Shown: in pieces, positions 36,457 through 43,966 of the stretch | Layout: every line of letters begins with the position of its first letter | Position numbering within the stretch: the first letter of the stretch is position 1 | NCBI GenBank assembly: GCA_016342345.1 | Contig: JAEINO010000001.1 | Coordinates: 186,001 to 250,000, forward strand | Length of the DNA: 64,000 bases | Origin: Pseudodesulfovibrio sp. | GTDB taxonomy: Bacteria; Desulfobacterota; Desulfovibrionia; Desulfovibrionales; Desulfovibrionaceae | Direction of reading: 5' to 3' | Translations under genes and position numbers: made by a program | The notes under the pieces: generated by a model | What the model saw: only the letters and a program-made list of their open reading frames with translations | What the model was told of the DNA's origin: nothing | Database searches by the model: none

Positions 36457-37898
36457 CAGTAGGTACTCTTGAGCTTGGTGGTAGTCGGGGCCTGATAGCC
36501 CACTGCAAAAGTTCGAAACGAATCTGCATCATGGCTTGTCCAATCGTGCAGGGGGTTATTCTTCCAGCACCCGTTCTTGTCGTCCCACTCCTTGCGGTAG
36601 CCTTCCAGAGACTTGATACCTTCGGCACATTTGAGCTCGTCAAAATAACATTTGGGCAGGACGTTCCGAGAGGCGTTGATACCGTCATGAACAGAAAGTT
36701 GTGGAGCCACCTTGAACTTGATTCCATGCTCCCGCGCCGTTTCCAGCCGGGACTTGCCAGTGCCAAGTTCGCGCACCCTGATATCGTGCGGCGCAATGTG
36801 ATAACCATATCGGTACGGCTTTGAATCAAGCACCTTGGCATAATGCTCCAACCCCTCGCCCGAATTGCTGTAATGATCTATGACCCGGTACTCACGATCC
36901 CGAAGCGGCTGAATAAACCATATGGAAGTGGCATCTGCCATTCCCAAATCCCATGAAGTGATGACAGGCAGGGCAGGATCATATGGAACGTTGCAAATCT
37001 GCTTGTTCTCTCGAATATGGGCAAACTGAGAAGAATAGTAAGCCCCTTCAATGGCAGCCTCAAAAGCTTCTTCCGGCGTGCTGGGATATTCCCGCTTCAT
37101 TTCATCGCCCTGTTCGTCTTCCATGGCTGCATACCAAGCACGCTGCCTGTCATTCAGCTTGATTCCGATTTTGGGCTCAAGTTCACGAAAATATTTTTCA
37201 TGGTGCCGGAAGATAATAGCCATGTTCGGGTCCAGCTCGTATTCTGGATTATGGAACCACGGATAGAAAAAGAACTTGAAATCAAGAAGACCGGGTTCAC
37301 GGCCCGCCTTCTGGAGGTCTTGTGCCTTCTTGCTTTTTTTGTAGAAATCACCTGTTTGCCCTTCGGCTGTAGATTCAATGGTGATTATCCCGTCCTTGGG
37401 AACAGCGTTGAAAGCTCCAGTACGAATTTCCTTTGCTCGTTCAGGCAACCTTGCACATATCTTTCCGTACTCGGACACATGAAGAAGCTGAAGAGTGCCG
37501 GACCGGAAACCGGTAGAGACCCTAATGGACGAATTATTACTAAACAACAATTCGTCTGAGTTTTCGGTTTCGACGTGGCGGGCTGTCTGGAACTCTTCGG
37601 GCATGTTCTTGTATGCAAACTTCACCTTGTCACGGAAGAACGCTTTGGCATCGTCTTTGTGGTGGGCAATGATACCCGTGCGTTGATTTTTATTGAACAG
37701 GCAGTAATCTAGGGCAACTATACACATCAGTGTGGTGAACCCAAGTTGCCGGGCTTTAAGAATGATATTCCGATTATGCCACGAGTTGATATATTGCTTT
37801 TGCGCCCAATTCAGCTTGAAGCGGATAATGTCACCCTCTTTGGTGATGATTTTATAGAGGTTGTTAAGCCTCCACATCCGGTTCTTCAATCTGTGCAT
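36456..37898 (-). CDS. Terminase large subunit
   Basis: DNA-packaging motor: ATPase plus headful or site-cutting nuclease. 480 aa. Walker A-like KARQLGFTT (about 48-56), the Walker B/Glu region LLHVSEYGK (about 138), the coupling motif ITIESTAEG, and nuclease Asp residues in SWDLGMADATSIW (about 318) and in HDADSF near the end. The start could be ATG 37877 (MWRLNN) rather than 37898; neither has a strong SD, and it overlaps the small subunit by up to 35 bp. Acts at the portal vertex. Confidence 0.9.
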   Translation of the reverse strand: MHRLKNRMWRLNNLYKIITKEGDIIRFKLNWAQKQYINSWHNRNIILKARQLGFTTLMCIVALDYCLFNKNQRTGIIAHHKDDAKAFFRDKVKFAYKNMPEEFQTARHVETENSDELLFSNNSSIRVSTGFRSGTLQLLHVSEYGKICARLPERAKEIRTGAFNAVPKDGIITIESTAEGQTGDFYKKSKKAQDLQKAGREPGLLDFKFFFYPWFHNPEYELDPNMAIIFRHHEKYFRELEPKIGIKLNDRQRAWYAAMEDEQGDEMKREYPSTPEEAFEAAIEGAYYSSQFAHIRENKQICNVPYDPALPVITSWDLGMADATSIWFIQPLRDREYRVIDHYSNSGEGLEHYAKVLDSKPYRYGYHIAPHDIRVRELGTGKSRLETAREHGIKFKVAPQLSVHDGINASRNVLPKCYFDELKCAEGIKSLEGYRKEWDDKNGCWKNNPLHDWTSHDADSFRTFAVGYQAPTTTKLKSTY

Positions 37899-38376
37899 TG
37901 TGCTCTAGTCCTTGGGTTGTCCCGTCTATCTCATCCAGAAAGGCCGCAAGATCGGACCCCCTATTTGAAAAATTCATATTCCCGTTCAAATCAATCTGCC
38001 TCACACTCGGCCACCGCTCCGGTGCTCGCCTGCTCAAAAAAAGCTCAATGGCCTTTGCATTAGGCGGCATGTAGTTCTTCCGCGTAGTGAGCCCTTTAGG
38101 GTTATAGCTTGTGGTGGTGTACCGAATCCCCTTGCACAACCTGAACAGGTTCTTCTCAACCACCTTGACCTTGTATCGGTCCTCTCCTTCCTGAAGGGCC
38201 TGCGCAAAATCCGGGTGCGCCTTCTTCCAGTCTGTAATCGTCGCCTTGCCTACCCCGAACACCTTTGCGAGCTTGGCTTGACTGGTATTGTTCTCAGCCA
38301 CCAGTTCCCGCACCATGTCCGCATACTTCGAATCGTATTCAGTGGGCCTTCCCCCCCTGTCCTTTTCTTCCTTCAT
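37864..38376 (-). CDS. Terminase small subunit
   Basis: 170 aa DNA-recognition subunit. An N-terminal helix-turn-helix is visible in NTSQAKLAKVFGVGKATITD (about 32-51), after GGRPTEYD, and a C-terminal acidic tail. The start is ATG 38376, which overlaps the stop of the upstream gene (TAATG), so translation is coupled; a longer frame opens at 38484 but would run through that gene. Binds phage DNA and directs the large subunit. Confidence 0.85.
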   Translation of the reverse strand: MKEEKDRGGRPTEYDSKYADMVRELVAENNTSQAKLAKVFGVGKATITDWKKAHPDFAQALQEGEDRYKVKVVEKNLFRLCKGIRYTTTSYNPKGLTTRKNYMPPNAKAIELFLSRRAPERWPSVRQIDLNGNMNFSNRGSDLAAFLDEIDGTTQGLEHNAQIEEPDVEA

Positions 38377-38588
38377 TACCCTAAAATTTCGTAGAGCAGC
38401 CTCATACCAAGTCCGGTCAGTCCTGCAAGGCACCCCCACACCAAACGCTCCAACGTCCTGATTTTTTCGGTATGGGTATGACACCGCCGCGCAAGATTTA
38501 TTTCTTTGATATCGTCCTGAATCCCCTTTACCCGCTCCTCAATACGGGCAAGCATTGTCTCCAACTGATGAACCAGATCGGGACTCAT
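38376..38588 (-). CDS. XhlA-like holin-associated membrane protein
   Basis: 70 aa. A coiled-coil helix (ETMLARIEERVKGIQDDIKE) is followed by one C-terminal hydrophobic segment (LVWGCLAGLTGLGMRLLYEI). This is the build of hemolysin XhlA-type proteins, which assist holins at the inner membrane. It lies between the 3TM holin and the terminase small subunit, so it belongs to the lysis block. Confidence 0.7.
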   Translation of the reverse strand: MSPDLVHQLETMLARIEERVKGIQDDIKEINLARRCHTHTEKIRTLERLVWGCLAGLTGLGMRLLYEILG

Positions 38589-38956
38589 TTGTTTCTCCAG
38601 ACATTCACGGCCTTTTCAGTGCTCCGCCCGATCACATACCCACCTACGCCAATCTTCATCAGCTGCCACAGTTCAGGTGGCAGCGTGAGCTTCGGAGCCT
38701 CGTCCCAAAACAAGGAAAGATAGGGGTAGATCAGATAGTTGTTAGCCACGATGGTCACGATCACAAGCATGAGGATGGGCCGCCACGACCGTTGCAGCCA
38801 GTTGCCGGACATTTCCGTAGTCAGCACGGTAATTTGCCCGGCCAGTTCGGAGAGTATCAACTGCATCTTGCCGCGCTCTTTCTCCCCGGCATCAGGCCAT
38901 ATCTTGTCGATGATGGTGCTACCGATGTTCAGAACACTGTCGATTCCAAATGCCAT
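38585..38956 (-). CDS. 3TM-family holin
   Basis: 123 aa with hydrophobic segments around residues 55-75 and 90-115. GNWLQRSWRPILML and VANNYLIYPYL are hallmarks of the phage holin family known as 3TM (PF11351-like). Would make the inner-membrane lesion that ends infection. GAGGAG precedes ATG. The small gene at 38966-39094 lies 9 bp upstream. Confidence 0.85.
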   Translation of the reverse strand: MAFGIDSVLNIGSTIIDKIWPDAGEKERGKMQLILSELAGQITVLTTEMSGNWLQRSWRPILMLVIVTIVANNYLIYPYLSLFWDEAPKLTLPPELWQLMKIGVGGYVIGRSTEKAVNVWRNK

Positions 38957-38965
38957 GCCAACTCC

Positions 38966-39094
38966 TCAATAAATAATCCGGCAGATGATCCGCTCCCACA
39001 GTGCCGCCACTTTCCTGGCTCCACTGACAGGGAGAAACACCCGCAACCGGCAATACACATGCAGCGGGTTGAAAAGATGCTGCATCCAGTCCAT
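38966..39094 (-). CDS. Very small phage protein at the head of the late operon
   Basis: A 42-aa frame: MDWMQHLFNPLHVYCRLR then a basic, helix-forming end closing at CRIIY. The start ATG 39094 is 6-7 bp after GAGG. The sequence resembles small proteins found before holin genes in other phages. Cytoplasmic or membrane-peripheral; function unknown. It is the first late gene after the early-operon terminator at 39189-39230. Confidence 0.68.
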   Translation of the reverse strand: MDWMQHLFNPLHVYCRLRVFLPVSGARKVAALWERIICRIIY

Positions 39095-39188
39095 TTGCTT
39101 CCTCGTTCCCGGCTTCCGACCTTGCTACGGAAAACAAAGCCGAAAGCCGGGCGTGATAGGGAATGCGCGATGGAAAAAGTGTAACCCC

Positions 39189-39230
39189 ACAAAAAGGCCC
39201 AAAACCGTGTTTGCACAGTTTTGGGCCATC
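39189..39230 (-). terminator. Terminator between early-left and late operons
   Basis: Stem GGCCCAAAACTG/CGGTTTTGGGCC followed on the minus strand by TTTTTGTGG. It separates the recombination/regulator genes from the holin-to-tail operon, so late transcription must bypass it or start downstream. Confidence 0.85.
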
Positions 39231-39272
39231 CAGGGGGTACTTTTATACCAACATTACCTATTGACTACTTTT

Positions 39273-39539
39273 TTAGGGTCCACCCTTTCCCGCAGTTTGA
39301 GGGGAAACAAGGTGTTGATATCGAGAGCGGATTTCCCGCCATTTTGCGGGAAGGTGTTTGTCTGCCTGAACAATGCTCCATATATCAAGATCATCAGGAC
39401 GGGCATACCATGGTCCATTAAGATCTTCCCTATATGCAGGCAATCCATGATCCTTGACCAATGAGGGGATTTCCCTGCCCGATTTTCCTATTGCCTGACC
39501 AATTTTTGAACAGCCCTTGATAAGAAATTTGGTATCCAT
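39273..39539 (-). CDS. Small helix-turn-helix DNA-binding protein
   Basis: 88 aa. FLIKGCSKIGQAIGKSGREI forms a helix-turn-helix, followed by SLVKDHGLPAYREDLNGPWY, the pattern of small phage DNA-binding regulators. It could be a recombination-directionality or regulatory protein. Last gene of the early-left operon, just before the terminator. Confidence 0.7.
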   Translation of the reverse strand: MDTKFLIKGCSKIGQAIGKSGREIPSLVKDHGLPAYREDLNGPWYARPDDLDIWSIVQADKHLPAKWREIRSRYQHLVSPQTAGKGGP

Positions 39540-39545
39540 ACGCCG

Positions 39546-39755
39546 CTACTCCTCAACCCCGTTCACGTCATTTCTCTCAATGAACCTATCAAGCTCCGCC
39601 TGCCTGACCTTCCACGCGCCCTTGCCATTGATCTTGAACCCATGCAGAAAATCCGGCTTGCCCTTGTTATTGACTCCCTCACGCAACATGGCCTTCACAG
39701 TCACCTCATGAATACGAAGCACACCGGCCACATCCCTGGCGGTCAGCAATTGCAT
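39546..39755 (-). CDS. MerR/excisionase-type helix-turn-helix protein
   Basis: 69 aa: QLLTARDVAGVLRIHEVTVK is a winged helix-turn-helix, followed by GFKINGKGAWKVRQAEL, typical of excisionase (Xis)-like or helix_turn_helix_17 proteins. It overlaps the end of the compact recombinase by 13 bp, so it may be that enzyme's directionality factor. Confidence 0.72.
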   Translation of the reverse strand: MQLLTARDVAGVLRIHEVTVKAMLREGVNNKGKPDFLHGFKINGKGAWKVRQAELDRFIERNDVNGVEE

Positions 39756-40384
39756 GGCATCCTCACTTCACCGAACCGCCCAACAAACGATTGCTTGCAG
39801 GATCGGATATGTTCCTGCTTGAAGAACAGATACCGACTCGCCGCCTCAACAGTCTTCCACCCTCCGGCCTTGACCAGTTCTACCAACGGGTCAACATGCT
39901 CACCGGCAGTGCGGCGCATGGAAAGCTCGTCATACATGTTGTTCGCCCACGTCTTGCGCATTGTATGCGTCCCTATCTTGCCATCATACCCAAGCTGCCG
40001 TGCCTGTCCGTTGATAATCTGCCAAGCCCGATTCCGGGTAATAGGCAGGTTCCCGCCCTCGCGGGATCGAAACAGATACAGGTCAGGCGACCAACGTCCA
40101 GCCAGATGGTGAGCCTTGATCAAAGCCAGCAAGGCAAACTGCTCATCCCGGTTCAACTCAAGCTCCCTTGTCTCGCCCGTCTTGGTCTGCATGACATCCA
40201 CAAACTTGCGCACCCGGCCATGCAGCACCACGTCCTTGACCTTGAGCGTCAGCATCTCCGACACCCTCGGCCCGGAATGAACGCCCATAAAAAACAAGGC
40301 CCGATTCCGGAACTCGAACACCCCACCAAATGCCTCGGACATGGCAATGACTTCACCGTCTTTGAAAGGCCTGCAACCGATCAT
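39743..40384 (-). CDS. Compact tyrosine recombinase, catalytic domain only
   Basis: 213 aa. Catalytic residues are visible: Arg in HSGPRVSEM (about 37), the Lys in the beta-hairpin after MQTKTGETREL, His-x-x-Arg in GTHTMRKTW (about 137), Trp/His position in GGWKTVEAA and the nucleophile Tyr in SRYLFF (about 187). There is no N-terminal arm- or core-binding domain. The start is ATG 40384, 8 bp after GGAGG; the frame extends to 40453. A 17-bp inverted repeat lies 26 bp upstream. This is the second recombinase of the prophage and may resolve replication or flip the adjacent site. Confidence 0.82.
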   Translation of the reverse strand: MIGCRPFKDGEVIAMSEAFGGVFEFRNRALFFMGVHSGPRVSEMLTLKVKDVVLHGRVRKFVDVMQTKTGETRELELNRDEQFALLALIKAHHLAGRWSPDLYLFRSREGGNLPITRNRAWQIINGQARQLGYDGKIGTHTMRKTWANNMYDELSMRRTAGEHVDPLVELVKAGGWKTVEAASRYLFFKQEHIRSCKQSFVGRFGEVRMPCNC

Positions 40385-40409
40385 CCAAATATCCTCCAAA
40401 TATCGCCTT

Positions 40410-40499
40410 GAGGTTTCCGAACGGTCCCCCTCCAAAACACCATTGCAGCCCATGCCGCTCTAAGCGTTCCGAGAAACTGCACGACCGTTCGGAAACCTC
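40410..40499. repeat. 17-bp perfect inverted repeat upstream of the compact recombinase
   Basis: GAGGTTTCCGAACGGTC at 40410-40426 and its exact reverse complement at 40483-40499, with 56 bp between. A related GCGTTCCGAGAAAC lies in the spacer at 40464-40477. Could be recombination half-sites or operators. Confidence 0.75.
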
Positions 40500-40533
40500 C
40501 TGTTTTAAAATTGCTACGCCTTATCTATTTTTG

Positions 40534-40566
40534 CCCGAAGCCTTCCAACTCATCCCGAAGCCTTCC
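40534..40566 (+). repeat. Two direct copies of a 13-bp repeat also found in the replication gene
   Basis: CCCGAAGCCTTCC at 40534-40546 and 40554-40566, 20 bp apart, in non-coding DNA (40454-40646). The reverse complement occurs exactly at 41898-41910, with near copies following. Confidence 0.7.
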
Positions 40567-40646
40567 GAAGTATTCCGGCTAATCCGTGTCTTTAATTGCA
40601 ACAAGGTTAAGAAAGTGAAACTCGCTCTCTACTCTGGTCAAAAAAA

Positions 40647-41066
40647 CTAGGCTACTTCCTTCAACCTTGCCGCTTCCACAATCTCAAGCGGGAACTCTGT
40701 CAGCCCCACGCACATGGACAGAAAATGACGAAAGGTTTCACCGGAGTTGAGCACTGCCCGATTGCCTTTCAGCTTGCCCTCGTACTTGCCAAGCAGGATG
40801 CACCCCTTGGTATGCTCAACAAGATTGCCCGAATGAATCAGGATGTGAGAACGGCCCGGTACGCCTTGCACCTCGAACGTGGGCCCGTACTTGGGAGAAT
40901 CCACAATGCCGCAGATGTACGTGGTGTCGCCCGGAATACACGACACATTCGCCACGTTCCCCTTGTCCATCGGCTCCAGCGTGGAGCAGAACGGACGGCC
41001 ATCCAAGATCAGCACGCCAAAGGTGCCGCCCTGGTCTTGGTCATATCGAATCAAGGTTGCCTTCAT
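40647..41066 (-). CDS. DUF5675-family protein, L,D-transpeptidase-like
   Basis: 139 aa. ATG 41066 follows GGAGG; an upstream start at 41147 is possible but overlaps less well. The central HxGN-GC pattern (ILIHSGNLVEHTKGCILLG, about 83-101) resembles the catalytic His and Cys of YkuD/L,D-transpeptidases, although a catalytic role is not proven for DUF5675. Since no standard endolysin is seen in the prophage, it is a candidate peptidoglycan-acting enzyme, yet it sits with early genes rather than with the holin. Confidence 0.65.
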   Translation of the reverse strand: MKATLIRYDQDQGGTFGVLILDGRPFCSTLEPMDKGNVANVSCIPGDTTYICGIVDSPKYGPTFEVQGVPGRSHILIHSGNLVEHTKGCILLGKYEGKLKGNRAVLNSGETFRHFLSMCVGLTEFPLEIVEAARLKEVA

Positions 41067-41121
41067 TTTTTCCCTCCACAGTTTCGATGCCGCCACCAAC
41101 TCATCAAACGGCGCACCAAAT

Positions 41122-41535
41122 TTAAAAAGCTCGATAGGGCTGAGCATCCCCGGCCTCTCTTACAGCCAGTCCAATCAACTTGAGCGGGTCCATGTTCGGA
41201 TGCTGCGCCTTTAGTTCCCGAATTTTCCGACCTATCGGACCCTCCACACCCCGCTTCACCTCCACAGGCTTCTGAGTCTGCCCGGTATCTTCCTGCCACT
41301 TACGGTAGGCCACGAGAAACGCAGCCCCCACATTTCGCGGCATTGTTTCACGATGGGCCACGGTTTCATAAACGGCCTTCCACGCATCAGCCGGAATCTT
41401 CTGGACAAGCTGCCACGTGGTGACTGTCTTCACATCATCAGGCAACGGAGCCGTCAATCGGTTCACGGCGTGAATCCGATCCCAGGCCAAGAGAAATTTT
41501 TCGTACCCTGCCTTGTTCCAGCTTTGATCGCTCAT
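41122..41535 (-). CDS. Unknown protein behind the replication gene
   Basis: 137 aa, mostly helical (EKFLLAWDRIHAVNRLTAPL; DAWKAVYETVAHR). No signal, membrane segment or known motif. Only 3 bp separate it from the upstream replication gene, so it is probably made together with it and may be a replication partner such as a helicase loader; that is inference from position. Confidence 0.6.
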   Translation of the reverse strand: MSDQSWNKAGYEKFLLAWDRIHAVNRLTAPLPDDVKTVTTWQLVQKIPADAWKAVYETVAHRETMPRNVGAAFLVAYRKWQEDTGQTQKPVEVKRGVEGPIGRKIRELKAQHPNMDPLKLIGLAVREAGDAQPYRAF

Positions 41536-41538
41536 GAC

Positions 41539-42324
41539 TTACCACTCCATTTTGTTCGGCGGCTGGCCCTGCTGATAGCCCCCCTGCCCCTTGACTTCAT
41601 CCTCCCACCGCCCTCCGTTCAGCCATGTGGCAGGATTTGGTGTAAACTCCTGCCCATCGTTTCCGCGAAAGTGGTGAACCGCTATCTGCTTTTCCAACGC
41701 GCCAACAATTTCGTCCGCCTTGGCACCCTTGATCTTTCCCCAGGCTTTCAACGCCGCTTGTTTGGCGACCTTTTTCGGATAGATTTTCCAGAAAGTTTCA
41801 AACGCAGATACCGGGAGCGACACCCCCCGCCGGGGGGCTTTGGGGGGTATATCCTGCTCCTGCTCCTGCTCCTGCTCCTGATAAGGCATACTCTTGCGGA
41901 AGGCTTCGGGGAGGACTTTGGCAAAGGCTTCGGGTAAGCCTTCCGCATAGCCTTGAACATGTTGCAGCATGGAGTAAAACAGGTCGCACTCCGGCAGCAG
42001 TTCAAGAGACTTTGCCCATGCCTTGACCACGTTTGGAGACTCCGGTGGGTTGTGCTTGAGGAACTTCGGCAACCACACGAAACTGGCTGTTTCGTCATAC
42101 CTGACCATCCCCTTTTCGGTAGCCTCAAGAAAGGCTTCCCGAAAGCCTTTCGGAAGCCATCCGAGTTCCGCTCCCAACCCTGCCACATTCGCACGCATGG
42201 CACCCAACGCCGTCATATGGGGATGTGTCAGCAAAAAGAAAAATACGAGCTTGCTGTTGTCCGACAAATGCCGGAATTTCCCATCATTCCAGATAAAAGG
42301 GGAAACCTTGCGATATTTCGCCAC
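41539..42324 (-). CDS. Phage replication initiation protein (O-like)
   Basis: 261 aa. N-terminal winged-helix domain (MAKYRKVSPFIWNDGKFRHL, about 1-110), then a linker containing a tandem LPEAF pair and five alternating EQ repeats, then a C-terminal domain with FETFWKIYPKK and NPATWLNGGRWED, the ending typical of phage replication O or DnaD-type proteins. GTG start with G-rich SD. The linker DNA contains hexanucleotide repeats, GC-hairpin and iteron-like elements, as in phages whose origin lies inside the initiator gene. Sits in the early-left operon. Confidence 0.75.
   Translation of the reverse strand: MAKYRKVSPFIWNDGKFRHLSDNSKLVFFFLLTHPHMTALGAMRANVAGLGAELGWLPKGFREAFLEATEKGMVRYDETASFVWLPKFLKHNPPESPNVVKAWAKSLELLPECDLFYSMLQHVQGYAEGLPEAFAKVLPEAFRKSMPYQEQEQEQEQDIPPKAPRRGVSLPVSAFETFWKIYPKKVAKQAALKAWGKIKGAKADEIVGALEKQIAVHHFRGNDGQEFTPNPATWLNGGRWEDEVKGQGGYQQGQPPNKMEW
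41823..42157. other. Candidate replication origin inside the replication gene
   Basis: A GC hairpin (CCCCCC-GCC-GGGGGG, 41824-41838), 4.8 copies of TCCTGC (41852-41880), GGAAGGCTTCGGG at 41898-41910, CAAAGGCTTCGGG at 41922-41934, AAGCCTTCCGC at 41936-41946 and a palindrome-rich AAGGCTTCCCGAAAGCCTT stretch at 42131-42149. The iteron type also occurs upstream of the compact recombinase (40534-40566). Confidence 0.55.
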
Positions 42325-42327
42325 GCC

Positions 42328-42963
42328 CTATTCCCCCCGCCCACTTTTTTCAAGCAGCTTCTTCCAGATAGCCCGGAAACACGCCTTGAGCATGGACCTG
42401 TCTTTCAGCACCATTTCAGCCCGCGCATCCGTAATGCCCGGCCCTTTGGGCAACTCCACGCAAAAGCGCACATCCCCTCCGTCCGAGTCCCATTCTTCCC
42501 CGTACTGCCGCTGAAATATCAACAACCGCTGCATGGCATACTCTGCATGAGCAACAACCAGAGCAGGAGGCTTGCTCTCAACCCCGGCCTGAATGGTATC
42601 AGACACGGCCCGCAGCAACTTCTGCGAGGCCATGCTTGCACTTGTCTCATCCGCCTCCGGCAGGTCCAGGGCTATCCGTACCGGCACCCCGCGCCCAGCC
42701 AGATGCACGGCCAGGATACGCAAGGCACTAATGGCCGTCTCCTGCGCCTCCGGGCTACCTTCATCAAGGAATTTGTCGCAAATAAACAGCACATGCTGAA
42801 GCGGCCCGTTCTGCGCATTGGCCTCTCGGGGCGGCCTCGCCCATTTAAGAGCCTGATTATATGATTTCTTACCGCAAACATCTCCCACAAGGTTGGCACC
42901 CAACAGGTCGTTTGTATCCCTCTGCCATTCAAAAGCCGTAGTTGATATGGACTTGTCGTGCAT
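42328..42963 (-). CDS. Unknown early phage protein
   Basis: 211 aa. ATG 42963 (MHDKS) sits 7 bp from AAGGGG; earlier starts at 42969 and 42993 are open. The protein is mixed alpha/beta with ILAVHLAGRGVPVRIALD and LVVAHAEYAMQRLLIFQRQ. I do not recognise a family. It is the second gene after Cro in the early-left operon, immediately upstream of the replication gene. Confidence 0.6.
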   Translation of the reverse strand: MHDKSISTTAFEWQRDTNDLLGANLVGDVCGKKSYNQALKWARPPREANAQNGPLQHVLFICDKFLDEGSPEAQETAISALRILAVHLAGRGVPVRIALDLPEADETSASMASQKLLRAVSDTIQAGVESKPPALVVAHAEYAMQRLLIFQRQYGEEWDSDGGDVRFCVELPKGPGITDARAEMVLKDRSMLKACFRAIWKKLLEKSGRGE

Positions 42964-43022
42964 AAACATTCCCCTTACGCGTGTTGAATTCACTGTGATA
43001 TATTGAAGTCAACTGCCAACGG

Positions 43023-43244
43023 TTATGGTTGAGTCAAACGGCCTTCGCTTGACTCCGGTTGCGGTTGATTGAGGAGAACATCAATCAGCATAAGACGACC
43101 TTGGGAAAATCGCCCGACTCTCTCCGCTGAATAAAACCCTTGGACAGTTTTGTATCCAAGGCGTTGTGCTGCCTCTTTGCGGTTCCCATATTTTTGAAGA
43201 ATGGCCTTTACCAGTTCGTCAAATGGCATTTCGGTAACTTTCAT
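43023..43244 (-). CDS. Cro-like small helix-turn-helix regulator
   Basis: 73 aa: GNRKEAAQRLGYKTVQGFYS is a helix-turn-helix (about 20-39), the rest is short and Pro/Gln-rich at the end. First gene of the early-left operon; its start lies 10 bp from the operator at 43255-43271. It is divergent from the repressor gene, the arrangement of a cro/cI switch. The start has only a weak SD. Confidence 0.72.
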   Translation of the reverse strand: MKVTEMPFDELVKAILQKYGNRKEAAQRLGYKTVQGFYSAERVGRFSQGRLMLIDVLLNQPQPESSEGRLTQP

Positions 43245-43254
43245 ACCCTATAGT

Positions 43255-43319
43255 GTTGTAAATTTTACAACGGCTGTCAATGGCAATTTACGAATATCAT
43301 CAATTGTAGATTTTGTAAT
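43255..43319. promoter_or_regulatory. Lysogeny-switch operator region with leftward early promoter
   Basis: Operator GTTGTAAATTTTACAAC (43255-43271, 8-bp arms) and a second looser copy ATTGTAGATTTTGTAAT (43303-43319). TTGACA reads leftward from 43280 to 43275, so the first operator covers the leftward promoter. Confidence 0.7.
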
Positions 43320-43330
43320 ACGGTAATTGA

Positions 43331-43645
43331 ATGGAAAAAACAAAGAACACACATACCATAGGTCGAGGACAGGAGTTTGAAAGAGAGCTGGTAGAGTTAC
43401 TCGTTGAGGTTTACACTGCACCACCTTTTGAAATGTCTGACGCCGCTTTTTCAAGAGCTATTTTTGGCGATAACACTACATCTACAGGCCGTTGGCACCG
43501 AATTAAAAAAACCAGTTTAACCATTGGTAAACCACAGAACCTTACTGTAGCCCAGGCCGTAGAGGCCGCTGCCGTACTCGGCATGGATTTCCCTAGTTTA
43601 GCATTTAAAGTTTTTGAAAGATTAAAAATGAAGAGGCAAGCATAA
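43331..43645 (+). CDS. CI-like phage repressor (short form)
   Basis: 104 aa, probably the lysogeny repressor. Residues 30-85 (FSRAIFGDNTTSTGRWHRI, then NLTVAQAVEAAAVLGMD) form an XRE-type helix-turn-helix. There is no C-terminal LexA/CI-type peptidase, so induction would not use the RecA self-cleavage path. The gene starts 11 bp after the second operator, opposite to the Cro-like gene, and its product is the likely ligand of the 17-bp operators at 43255-43319 and 43967-44016. Confidence 0.68.
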   Translation: MEKTKNTHTIGRGQEFERELVELLVEVYTAPPFEMSDAAFSRAIFGDNTTSTGRWHRIKKTSLTIGKPQNLTVAQAVEAAAVLGMDFPSLAFKVFERLKMKRQA

Positions 43646-43664
43646 GCAAGCCTCGTCTCACTAT

Positions 43665-43871
43665 CTACAAGCTCTCAGCACTTGCATCACTGTCTATATA
43701 TTGACACAAAACCCTTTTATTTTTTACATTTTCTATATCAATTTTTTCAATCAAACCGATTAGCCTGTCTTTTACCATATAATATAAATCCAAATCATCC
43801 TCTGTCACACACCTTCTGAAAGAATCAACCATCCTACTGACGCCATACAACTCAGAAATGAGATCATCCAC
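43665..43871 (-). CDS. Small unknown protein convergent with the repressor
   Basis: 68 aa, helical and charged: DDLISELYGVSRMVDSFRR and KDRLIGLIEKIDIENVKNK. Start is GTG, 8 bp after AAGGA. Transcribed towards the repressor gene, with 19 bp between stops. Role unknown; position suggests a regulator of lysogeny or superinfection. Confidence 0.55.
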   Translation of the reverse strand: MDDLISELYGVSRMVDSFRRCVTEDDLDLYYMVKDRLIGLIEKIDIENVKNKRVLCQYIDSDASAESL

Positions 43872-43966
43872 TTGGACCGTCCTTGATTAAAGGTTGTTAA
43901 ATTAACTACCTTTTTCAAAATACAGTCCATTGCATTTTTACCATCCACCAATTGCAAACGGCTTGC

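Noticed and set aside
38919-39216. Two cysteine-rich minus-strand frames of 72 and 95 aa before the holin
   Set aside because: They run through the terminator or the better-supported 42-aa gene and lack ribosome-binding sites.
40408-40650. 80-aa plus-strand frame over the repeat region
   Set aside because: No ribosome-binding site, and its LPEAF-like string is only the reading of the CCCGAAGCCTTCC repeats.
41852-41880. TCCTGC hexanucleotide tract as a possible CRISPR or phase-variation repeat
   Set aside because: Too short for a CRISPR repeat and has no spacers; change in copy number would only alter the Glu-Gln linker length in frame. Kept only as part of the origin candidate.
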